A program made the translations under genes and the position numbers. Below, in pieces: positions 1-6,115 of a stretch of DNA of 7,898 bases. This DNA comes from an uncultured Pirellulaceae bacterium. GTDB lineage: Bacteria; Planctomycetota; Planctomycetia; Pirellulales; Pirellulaceae. The notes under the pieces are model-generated. The model was not told the DNA's origin, ran no database searches, and saw only the letters and a program-made list of their open reading frames with translations. The stretch covers positions 1-7,898 of the forward strand of contig CAKQWG010000146.1 in assembly GCA_934278005.1 (NCBI GenBank), read 5' to 3'. Every line of letters starts with the position of its first letter. Position 1 is the first letter of the stretch.

Positions 1-264
1 CGGCCCGACTAGCTGGTGCTGAGTGATGCCCAGTTTATCGTTAACTGCGTGAAACGACTGCGAGTATGGGCAGCCCTCCGTGCCTTTGTGCCTCTGTGAG
101 AACAAAAAGGAACGCAGCTCTGCCACACTCTGCAAAGTGTAAGGTCCCTCCAGTCAGCGTTCCCGTCAGGGCTATAGGACTCGCACACCGCCCTGAGAAT
201 GTCTCACACGAAGGCACTAAGGCACGGAGTTAAGCGGCGACTGCAATTTGCTGTGCCCCCAGCG
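1..264. repeat. Tandem repeat unit, copy 1 (264 bp)
   Basis: This stretch is repeated directly and without spacer at 265-528. The two copies match at every position except 256 (C) versus 520 (T). Phase is arbitrary because the window starts inside the repeat: the similarity ends cleanly at 528/529 on the right, but further copies could lie to the left. I see no credible gene in it; open frames across it are short, low in family-like motifs and run through the repeats. It contains a long inverted repeat (76-101 / 202-229) and two smaller stems described separately. A non-coding repeat element that was recently duplicated is the simplest reading; an assembly duplication is the main alternative. 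Confidence 0.95.
76..229. repeat. Long inverted repeat enclosing two hairpins, copy 1
   Basis: The left arm 76-101 (starts CTCCGTGCC, ends GTGAGA) is nearly the reverse complement of the right arm 202-229 (starts TCTCAC, ends GGCACGGAG); about 24 of 26 positions pair, with one mismatch and a two-base bulge. Each arm read outward is built from 8-base units of the type CACNRAGG. Between the arms are two perfect 7-bp stems: GGAACGC 109-115 with GCGTTCC 157-163 (itself enclosing ACACT 125-129 / AGTGT 136-140), and TCAGGGC 166-172 with GCCCTGA 190-196. The whole could fold as a branched, three-way-junction structure in single-stranded DNA or RNA. Whether it is transcribed cannot be seen. Confidence 0.8.
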
Positions 265-528
265 CGGCCCGACTAGCTGGTGCTGAGTGATGCCCAGTTT
301 ATCGTTAACTGCGTGAAACGACTGCGAGTATGGGCAGCCCTCCGTGCCTTTGTGCCTCTGTGAGAACAAAAAGGAACGCAGCTCTGCCACACTCTGCAAA
401 GTGTAAGGTCCCTCCAGTCAGCGTTCCCGTCAGGGCTATAGGACTCGCACACCGCCCTGAGAATGTCTCACACGAAGGCACTAAGGCACGGAGTTAAGCG
501 GCGACTGCAATTTGCTGTGTCCCCAGCG
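265..528. repeat. Tandem repeat unit, copy 2 (264 bp)
   Basis: Second direct copy of the 264-base unit, differing from the first only at 520 (T, where copy 1 has C at 256). The T makes the word GTGTCCCC at 517-524, which matches the GTGTCCC words that continue downstream, so copy 2 may hold the older state at this site (inference). The equivalent inverted-repeat arms lie at 340-365 and 466-493. Similarity to the start of the unit stops at 529. Confidence 0.95.
340..493. repeat. Long inverted repeat enclosing two hairpins, copy 2
   Basis: Exact second copy of the structured inverted repeat, with arms at 340-365 and 466-493. The internal stems are at 373-379 / 421-427 and 430-436 / 454-460. 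The single difference between the two tandem units falls outside this structure, so all pairings are retained. Confidence 0.8.
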
Positions 529-604
529 CTGTCATCCCTGGCAAAGTGCAGTGTCCCCATCGTCGTGTCCCCATCGTCGTGTCCCTGTCATAGTGCAGTG
601 TCCC
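517..604. repeat. GTGTCCC word cluster with 14-bp direct tandem
   Basis: The word GTGTCCC occurs at 517, 551, 565, 579 and 598, all on the + strand. The 14-base unit GTGTCCCCATCGTC is repeated exactly at 551-564 and 565-578 and begins a third, diverged copy at 579. A longer 13-base match, AGTGCAGTGTCCC, occurs at 546-557 (with the preceding base) and around 592-604, flanking the tandem. No gene is visible here. Such clusters can be remnants of repeat elements or protein-binding sites; nothing here decides which. Confidence 0.75.
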
Positions 605-608
605 GCCC

Positions 609-637
609 GTGACGCTAGTTAGCTGGCCCGATACAAT
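609..637 (+). promoter_or_regulatory. Candidate sigma-70-like promoter for the M20 gene
   Basis: A -10-like TACAAT (632-637) lies 17 bases after a -35-like GTGACG (609-614, four of six matches to TTGACA). It sits just after the GTGTCCC cluster and would give an untranslated leader of roughly 130 bases before the amidohydrolase. The rest of the stretch to 773 shows no gene or clear structure. Motif match only, so modest confidence. Confidence 0.35.
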
Positions 638-773
638 AGCCTCTTGCCGTGGACTGCTCCGCCGGTCGTTGCTCAAACCAGCTACGTTGCTGCAGTTGGA
701 CATTCTGCTTCAGTAGCGGCTCTGCTGAAAGTAGCTGCTGGACCATACCCCTGCCGAGAGAAAGAGCCATTTT

Positions 774-2009
774 ATGCAAGAAGGTCCGAGCCCCATGAAT
801 TGGCGCAGCGAACTGGTTCAAGTTGCCGAGCGCTTGACGCCGGGAATCATCAGCGTCAGGCGGCACCTGCATGCGCATCCTGAACTGTCGATGCACGAAT
901 TTAGCACAACTGCGTATTTAGCGGAGCAGGTTGCCGCGCTGGGCACTACGGCGGTGGTAACTGACCAGGGCGTGGGTCTGACCAGCGACTGGCAGTCGCA
1001 GCATGCGGCTTCTTCGTCGTCGCTTCGCGTCGGCCTGCGGGGCGACATTGACGCTTTGCCGATCGCCACGCTCGGGACCGATGTGTATGCCAGTCGCCAT
1101 GCGGGAATCATGCACGCCTGTGGTCACGACGCGCATGCGGCGATGGTCTGGGGGGCGCTGGCGATTTTGCAAGACCTGGATGGCCGCGATGCGCTACCCA
1201 ATCCCGTGGCCATTCGCGCAATCTTCCAACCCGCCGAGGAGACCAGTCAGGGTGGCCCGCTAATGATTGCCGCGGGAGCATTGCACGGACTGCATAGTGT
1301 GCTGGCTCTGCACGTCGATCCCTCGCTCAGCGTGGGGACCGTGGCCGGGCGGTCCGGCCCATTTACGGCTGCCTGCGACAGTTTCGACATCGAGGTCATC
1401 GGACGGGCGGGGCATAGCGCTCGCCCCCACCTGTGCAGCGATGCCATCGCTGCGGCAGCTTCGTGGATTGGGGAACTGTACGCGCGAGTTCCTCGGGTGC
1501 ACGATTGTCGCGATCCGGCGGTAGTTAGCGTGGGTACTTTTCAGGGTGGGTCGGCCTCCAATATCGTGGCTGGTCAGGCGAGCTTGTCGGGCACGATGCG
1601 GACCTTCAGCGAAAGCTCGCGCGCGGCCATCATGCAAGAGATGCACAATTTGGCTGCCGCTACCGCACAAAGCTTCGGTTGCCAAGTAAAAATTAACTTT
1701 TCGGCCTACACCCCCAGCGTCTTCAACGACGCTGAGTTGTATCGCAGCATGCTTCAAACTGCACAGTCCCTGCCGTCTATCGAACAGGCACAGGTTCTCG
1801 AGCTGCCGAGCATGGGGGCTGAGGATTTTGCCTTTTTTGCCCAGCACAAGCCGGTGTGCATGATGCGCTTGGGCATCGCTGGTCCCATGCGCGGCGGCCA
1901 CCCCCTGCACACCGCTGCCTTCGATGTCGACGAAAGGGCGCTCCCCATCGGTGCTGGACTACTAGCTGCGGCGGCCATCGACCTGTGTAGCACAGGGGCT
2001 TCGATGTAG
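774..2009 (+). CDS. M20D-family metallo-amidohydrolase (carboxypeptidase / N-acyl amino acid hydrolase type)
   Basis: A 411-residue protein with the full motif set of peptidase family M20D (hippurate hydrolase, IAA-amino acid hydrolase, N-acetyldiaminopimelate deacetylase). In order: RRHLHAHPELS (29-39), LRGDIDALPI (88-97), MHACGHDAH (113-121), FQPAEE (151-156), GRAGHSARPH (210-219, in the lid/dimerisation domain), SMGAEDFAFF (346-355) and HPLHTAAFDVDERALP (376-391). By family knowledge, Cys116, His118, Glu156, His180 and His379 should bind the two metal ions and Glu155 act as catalytic base. It would remove an acyl group or cleave an amide bond of an N-acylated amino acid; the exact substrate cannot be read from sequence. 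There is no signal peptide, so it is probably cytosolic. Purine-rich 756-766 lies seven bases before the ATG at 774. A second in-frame ATG at 795, preceded by AAGG at 781-784, is also possible and would lose only seven residues. Confidence 0.93.
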   Translation: MQEGPSPMNWRSELVQVAERLTPGIISVRRHLHAHPELSMHEFSTTAYLAEQVAALGTTAVVTDQGVGLTSDWQSQHAASSSSLRVGLRGDIDALPIATLGTDVYASRHAGIMHACGHDAHAAMVWGALAILQDLDGRDALPNPVAIRAIFQPAEETSQGGPLMIAAGALHGLHSVLALHVDPSLSVGTVAGRSGPFTAACDSFDIEVIGRAGHSARPHLCSDAIAAAASWIGELYARVPRVHDCRDPAVVSVGTFQGGSASNIVAGQASLSGTMRTFSESSRAAIMQEMHNLAAATAQSFGCQVKINFSAYTPSVFNDAELYRSMLQTAQSLPSIEQAQVLELPSMGAEDFAFFAQHKPVCMMRLGIAGPMRGGHPLHTAAFDVDERALPIGAGLLAAAAIDLCSTGASM

Positions 2010-2063
2010 GTGCTTGGCACAGGCTGCCTGCGGGCCGTACGGTAGCATGGTGATCGCCCCCGA

Positions 2064-2072
2064 TGGTACAAT
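2064..2072 (+). promoter_or_regulatory. Candidate extended -10 promoter of msrAB
   Basis: TGG followed by TACAAT (2067-2072) forms an extended -10 element about 40 bases before the msrAB start, in the 105-base gap after the amidohydrolase. No good -35 is visible at the usual distance. It suggests msrAB can be transcribed separately from the gene upstream; read-through is not excluded because I see no terminator in the gap. Confidence 0.35.
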
Positions 2073-2100
2073 GGTCGAGCGTTACTTTTTTCTGTTTTAT

Positions 2101-2106
2101 AAGGAG
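2101..2106 (+). promoter_or_regulatory. Shine-Dalgarno site of msrAB
   Basis: AAGGAG ends eight bases before the ATG at 2115, an ideal match and spacing. It fixes the start at 2115 rather than at the internal methionines (codons 11, 19 and 25), and so keeps the hydrophobic N-terminus in the protein. Confidence 0.8.
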
Positions 2107-2114
2107 CGGGTGTT

Positions 2115-3506
2115 ATGCATGCTCACTTTCTAGTCGCTCGACTTATGGCTTGGTGTTTATGGCTTGGCATGTGCTGCACGGGAGCCATGCTGAGGAGTTC
2201 GGAAACGCAGACGAACAAGCAGACGAACCGAGACACAAACACAGTTCAGGCCAATAAGCCATCGCCTGTTAATCGCCAGGCTTTGCCACAGCGAGGGGCG
2301 GCGGTCTTCGCAGGCGGCTGCTTCTGGTGCACTGAGAGCGACCTGGAGAAAGTTCCCGGAGTGATCGAGGTCATCCCCGGGTACAGCGGCGGACGAACCC
2401 GCAATCCCACCTATGAAACCTACGCTAGCGGCGGTCATCGCGAGGTGGTATTCGTGGTCTACGACTCGTCCCAGATTACCTATGCGGGCCTAGTTGAATA
2501 TCTCATCAAGCACATCGATCCGACCAACCGGGTCGGCCAATTCCAGGATAGGGGACGACAGTACGGACCAGCTATCTACTACGACAGCGAAGCGGAGAAG
2601 TTGGAGGCTCAGCGCGTAGTGGCGGCCATTGAGCGCATGAAGGTCTTTCGCCGTGAGGTGAATGTATCGATCGAACCGCGACAAGCGTTTTGGCCGGCGG
2701 AAGAATATCATCAGAATTACCATGTTAAGAACTTGAGGAAGTATCAGTTCTATCGCGCGGCCTCGGGCCGCGATGCATTTCTGCAACAGCATTGGGGGCA
2801 CAGGTCGGAGCAGCTCGAGCTAGACGGTGCCTATCCATCTCAAAGCTCTGACAGTCGGCTCGACCACAGCTCCCCCGGCAGTATCCCGCACAGTATCTCG
2901 GATAGCCGGATAGGCATGGCGACAGCCGATGATAGCGCCACCGCCGCCGGCCCAGAGAAGGGGACTTACGCCGCCGACGGATCCGCCAGCGGCGCAGTGG
3001 GTGAACCATCGGCGTCGCCGCAAGAAGCCGCATCACCGCATGGCACCCAGCCCGCCTGGCTTGACTTCCACAAGCCCAGCCCACAAGCGCTGCGTCAGCA
3101 ACTGACAACCATGCAATATCGAGTCACACAGCACGATGAGACGGAGCCGGCTTATCAGAATCGCTATTGGAACAACCACCGGCCGGGGATTTACGTCGAT
3201 CTTGTATCGGGAGAACCCTTGTTTTCCTCTGACGACAAATTCGACTCGGGCACAGGTTGGCCGTCGTTCGTAGCGCCAATCGACGCGCAAGCGGTGCGTT
3301 ACACGCAAGATAACAAGCTGTCGTATGCGCGGATCGAAGTCCGTTCGACGCATGGCGATTCGCACTTGGGGCATTTATTCTACGATGGTCCCGTGCAACG
3401 CGGTGGCAAACGCTACTGTCTCAATTCCGCCGCCTTGCGTTTCGTTCCCAGGGAAGCTATGCAGAGCGAAGGCTATGCAGATTATTTACCTTTAGTTCAA
3501 GAGTAG
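2115..3506 (+). CDS. msrAB: Exported methionine sulfoxide reductase MsrA-MsrB fusion
   Basis: A 463-residue fusion that should reduce both S- and R-methionine sulfoxide. Residues about 5-25 are hydrophobic (LMAWCLWLGMCC), consistent with a signal peptide or membrane anchor; there is no canonical lipobox. The MsrA domain (about 62-215) has GGCFWCTE with catalytic Cys69, a second Cys72, GYSGGRTRNPTYE, HIDPTNRVGQFQDRG and EEYHQNYH. Residues about 230-315 are a long Ser/Ala/Asp/Gly-rich linker, probably disordered. The MsrB domain (about 322-445) has DKFDSGTGWPSF, SHLGHLFYDGP and RYCLNSAALRF with catalytic Cys435. The zinc-binding cysteine pairs of many MsrBs are absent (YVDLVSGEPLF and EVRSTHGDSHLGH), as is the resolving Cys seen in SGCGWPSF forms. 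The only cysteines outside the N-terminus are 69, 72 and 435. The likely role is repair of envelope proteins. Confidence 0.93.
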   Translation: MHAHFLVARLMAWCLWLGMCCTGAMLRSSETQTNKQTNRDTNTVQANKPSPVNRQALPQRGAAVFAGGCFWCTESDLEKVPGVIEVIPGYSGGRTRNPTYETYASGGHREVVFVVYDSSQITYAGLVEYLIKHIDPTNRVGQFQDRGRQYGPAIYYDSEAEKLEAQRVVAAIERMKVFRREVNVSIEPRQAFWPAEEYHQNYHVKNLRKYQFYRAASGRDAFLQQHWGHRSEQLELDGAYPSQSSDSRLDHSSPGSIPHSISDSRIGMATADDSATAAGPEKGTYAADGSASGAVGEPSASPQEAASPHGTQPAWLDFHKPSPQALRQQLTTMQYRVTQHDETEPAYQNRYWNNHRPGIYVDLVSGEPLFSSDDKFDSGTGWPSFVAPIDAQAVRYTQDNKLSYARIEVRSTHGDSHLGHLFYDGPVQRGGKRYCLNSAALRFVPREAMQSEGYADYLPLVQE

Positions 3507-3887
3507 TTGATCGCAGCGCGCGGGCCTTTGCGTGGCGCAGGGCATTGCGCGGCCCGCCGGCGGCCGGAGCAGCACGGGCGGATATCGCACGCGACGCGTC
3601 TGGCAGCGCGCACGTAGCATCCGCCAGTCAAATTCCCCCTAGCCACGGCAAGCGGAATTGTCTGAAGCAGAGTAAACTGATTTGTTTACCCCAGTTGCTA
3701 CAGTTTCTCAACCCAGACTACTCGACCCTTCCGGAAACCTTTCGGTGCGCGGCCTATCGAGAACCACTTGGAGTGGTTTTTGACAGTCTTCCAAGAGCGT
3801 TAAACGGCCTGCTCACTAATGAGTGGTATGTTTCAGTGTCAACGATGACCAAACGATCCCCGCAAGTTGAGAAGGATTTTATAAAGT
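3507..3887 (+). other. 381-base spacer between msrAB and glgX
   Basis: The first 100 bases are very GC-rich and can form a hairpin between GCGGGCC 3520-3526 and GGCCCGC 3551-3557, without a following T run. The second half is more AT-rich and contains the terminator-like hairpin at 3760-3781. A TTG-started frame crosses the spacer (3545-3913) but has no recognisable motifs, has skewed composition and overlaps glgX, so I do not call it. The spacer probably holds the end of msrAB transcription and the leader of glgX. Confidence 0.5.
3760..3781 (+). terminator. Terminator-like hairpin upstream of glgX
   Basis: AACCACT (3762-3768) and AGTGGTT (3772-3778) form a perfect 7-bp stem with a three-base loop. 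It can be extended by a G-T and an A-T pair on the outside, and runs straight into five Ts (3777-3781). It lies 254 bases after the msrAB stop and 107 bases before glgX. It could terminate msrAB transcription or act as an attenuator in the glgX leader; the stem is only moderately GC-rich. Confidence 0.45.
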
Positions 3888-5978
3888 ATGCTCATGCGAC
3901 ACCCGCATCCTGAGTTACAGTTTGCATATAAGCTGCCATACGGCGCAGTGGTAACCGACCGCGGCGTGCAGTTCGTAGTTTTCAGCCGCAGCGCCACGGC
4001 CATGCGCGTCCTGCTGTACGATAAAGTCGATGATCGCGAACCGGTGGAAATCATCGAATTCGATCGCGACACCGATCGTTGGGGGGACGTTTGGAGTGCT
4101 TTTGTTCCGGGCATTGGTCCGGGGCAACTGTACCACTTTCAAGCCAACGGACCATTTGATCCCGAGTCGGGCCAATGGTTTGACGGCAACGCTCGCTTGA
4201 TCGACCCGTATGCCAAAGCCTTGGCAGGCACCTTTCAAAAGAGCCAGGACGGAATTATCCGGCCGCCCAAGTGCGTGGTCGTCGATGACTATTTCGATTG
4301 GGAAGGCGACCGACACCTGCGCCGCCCGTTGTCGGAGACAGTCATCTACGAAATGCACGTGCGCGGCTTTACCAAGAGCAAGACTTCGCATGTTAAACAC
4401 TCGGGCACGTATCTGGGGCTGATCGAGAAGCTGCCCTACCTAAAGAGCCTGGGCATCACTGCCGTCGAGCTCATGCCGGTGCACGAATTCCCGATCATGG
4501 ACATCCACGGCAATCCTCCGGAACGTCCTAACTACTGGGGCTATGACCCGATGGCGTTTTTCGCGCCGCATCGTGGCTATGCCTACAGCAAAGAACCTGG
4601 TGCGCAGGTCAACGAATTTAAGCAGATGGTCAAGGCCTGTCACCAGGCAGGCATCGAAGTTATTCTCGACGTGGTCTTCAATCACACCAGCGAAGGGAAT
4701 GAACAAGGCCCGGTCTTAAGCTTCAAAGGGCTTGAGAATCAAGTGTATTACATCCTCAACAGTGGCGGCAGCCATTACAGCAACTACTCAGGCTGCGGCA
4801 ATACGTTCAACGGCAATCACCCGATCTGTCGCGAGCTGATTTTCCACTGCCTCAGGCACTGGGTTCACAACTACCACATCGATGGCTTCCGCTTCGATCT
4901 GGCCAGTATTCTGTCGCGCGATCGATATGGGAATTTGATGGCCAGTCCGCCGATGGTGGAACAGATCGCCGAGGATCCAATGCTGGCCGATACCAAGATT
5001 ATCGCCGAGGCCTGGGATGCGGCAGGAGCTTACCAAGTCGGCTCGTTTGGCGATTTGCGCTGGGCGGAGTGGAATGGTCGCTATCGCGACGACGTGCGGC
5101 GTTACTGGCGCGGCGATGATGGCATGATCGGTCCTATGGCCACTCGCCTAGCCGGCTCGTCGGACCTGTACGAACACGCGGGCCGCGCACCGTACTGTAG
5201 CATCAACTTCATCACCAGCCACGATGGTTTTCCGATGAATGACTTGGTCAGCTACAAGGAAAAGCACAACGAGGCCAACGGTGAACAAGGCCGCGACGGC
5301 GACAACAACAACTCCAGCGATAACTATGGAGTGGAAGGGCCCACGCGCCGCAAGCCGATCGAACGCATACGCCTGCGTCAGATCAAGAACATGATGTCGA
5401 CCTTGCTGTTAAGTCAAGGCGTGCCGATGATTGTCATGGGAGATGAGGTTCGTCGTACACAGAAAGGAAACAACAACGCCTACTGTCAAGATAACGAGAT
5501 TTCATGGTTCAATTGGTCGCTGGTCAAACGCAACGAGGAACTGTTCAACTTTGTGCGTGGACTGATTTCCATTCGCAAGAGCCAGCCCACGTTGCGTCGC
5601 ACGCGATTTTTAACTGGCAGACCTTTTGACTCGCGAGGCGTTGCCGACGTGAACTGGTTTAACCACATGGGGCTTCCCTTCAATTGGGAAAATCCCAGCG
5701 GTGGGTTAGTGTGCTGGCTGCCGGCCCCCGCTCTGGCGGATGACCCAGACGGCGTAGGGCGCGATTTGCTGATGCTCTTCAATGGCACGGCAGACACGCT
5801 CAAATTTGTGATGCCTGAACAAACTCGTGGACTACGCTGGAGCGTGCTCATCGATACGGCTGCTGAAGCCGGCCATGACGTGTTCCCGGAGCTAGACGGT
5901 CCAGATGCCCCAGCTAACCGACGTGTCGAGTTGATCTATCGCAGCACACAGGTTTACGTAGCAGAACGTCCCAGCTAA
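3888..5978 (+). CDS. glgX: Glycogen debranching enzyme GlgX (GH13, isoamylase type)
   Basis: A 696-residue enzyme of the GH13 isoamylase/GlgX group, which hydrolyses alpha-1,6 branch points of glycogen (typically of short, phosphorylase-trimmed chains) in the cytoplasm. An N-terminal CBM48-like beta domain (about 15-112) ends in GPFDPESGQWFDGNARLIDPY. The catalytic barrel shows VIYEMHVRGF (152-161), NYWGYDPMAFFAP (215-227), region I DVVFNH (261-266), region II GFRFDLA (333-339; nucleophile Asp337), region III IIAEAWD (371-377; acid/base Glu374) and region IV FITSHDG (441-447; Asp446). These are followed by the GlgX-typical KHNEANGEQGRDG and GDEVRRTQKGNNNAYCQDNE stretches. Length is normal for the family. 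GAAGG at 3871-3875 lies 12 bases before the ATG at 3888; an ATG six bases later (3894) would also fit. No other glycogen genes are in the window. It ends at its own strong terminator. Confidence 0.95.
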   Translation: MLMRHPHPELQFAYKLPYGAVVTDRGVQFVVFSRSATAMRVLLYDKVDDREPVEIIEFDRDTDRWGDVWSAFVPGIGPGQLYHFQANGPFDPESGQWFDGNARLIDPYAKALAGTFQKSQDGIIRPPKCVVVDDYFDWEGDRHLRRPLSETVIYEMHVRGFTKSKTSHVKHSGTYLGLIEKLPYLKSLGITAVELMPVHEFPIMDIHGNPPERPNYWGYDPMAFFAPHRGYAYSKEPGAQVNEFKQMVKACHQAGIEVILDVVFNHTSEGNEQGPVLSFKGLENQVYYILNSGGSHYSNYSGCGNTFNGNHPICRELIFHCLRHWVHNYHIDGFRFDLASILSRDRYGNLMASPPMVEQIAEDPMLADTKIIAEAWDAAGAYQVGSFGDLRWAEWNGRYRDDVRRYWRGDDGMIGPMATRLAGSSDLYEHAGRAPYCSINFITSHDGFPMNDLVSYKEKHNEANGEQGRDGDNNNSSDNYGVEGPTRRKPIERIRLRQIKNMMSTLLLSQGVPMIVMGDEVRRTQKGNNNAYCQDNEISWFNWSLVKRNEELFNFVRGLISIRKSQPTLRRTRFLTGRPFDSRGVADVNWFNHMGLPFNWENPSGGLVCWLPAPALADDPDGVGRDLLMLFNGTADTLKFVMPEQTRGLRWSVLIDTAAEAGHDVFPELDGPDAPANRRVELIYRSTQVYVAERPS

Positions 5979-6030
5979 GCCAGCTTGCAGCTTGGTCGAG
6001 AGTCTGCCATAGCATCTGTCACATCCCATT

Positions 6031-6064
6031 ACCCGAGTCGTGCTTACACGGCTCGGGTTTTTTT
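6031..6064 (+). terminator. Intrinsic terminator of glgX
   Basis: A 12-bp stem (6031-6042 with 6047-6058: ACCCGAG-T-CGTG against CACG-G-CTCGGGT, one T-G wobble) closes the tetraloop CTTA and is followed by seven Ts (6058-6064). It sits 52 bases after the glgX stop. This is a textbook rho-independent terminator and isolates glgX from the gene that follows. Confidence 0.93.
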
Positions 6065-6100
6065 GTGTGGGCAGACGCGGCGAGGGCGTTGGCAAGTTCG

Positions 6101-6109
6101 TGCTATAAT
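6101..6109 (+). promoter_or_regulatory. Extended -10 promoter of the secreted-protein gene
   Basis: TGC followed by a consensus TATAAT (6104-6109) forms a perfect extended -10 element. There is no -35 at 17 bases (a TTGGCA at 6089-6094 is too close). A transcript starting the usual six to seven bases downstream would begin at or next to the ATG at 6116, so the mRNA would have almost no leader. Confidence 0.6.
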
Positions 6110-6115
6110 GTGGCC

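Noticed and set aside
217..399. Minus-strand open frame across the two repeat copies
   Set aside because: It reads through the repeat arms (HKGTEG-like translation), which is a common spurious product of this kind of intergenic repeat.
1..528. CRISPR array
   Set aside because: The two 264-base copies are contiguous, with no short repeats alternating with unique spacers and no cas genes in the window.
1260..1910. 216-residue minus-strand frame inside the M20 gene
   Set aside because: It is antisense to a gene with complete family motifs and shows no motifs of its own.
3520..3557. GC-rich hairpin after msrAB as an intrinsic terminator
   Set aside because: The stem is good but the loop is about 24 bases and no T run follows; the sequence is GC-rich throughout, so such pairing is expected by chance.
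3545..3913. Possible 122-residue gene between msrAB and glgX
   Set aside because: It starts with TTG, has no motif or hydrophobic pattern, has a first half of biased composition from the GC-rich spacer, runs through a terminator-like hairpin and overlaps the glgX start.
6065..6115. Upstream GTG start for the secreted protein
   Set aside because: The codon directly follows the terminator T run and lies upstream of the extended -10 promoter, so it would not be on that transcript.
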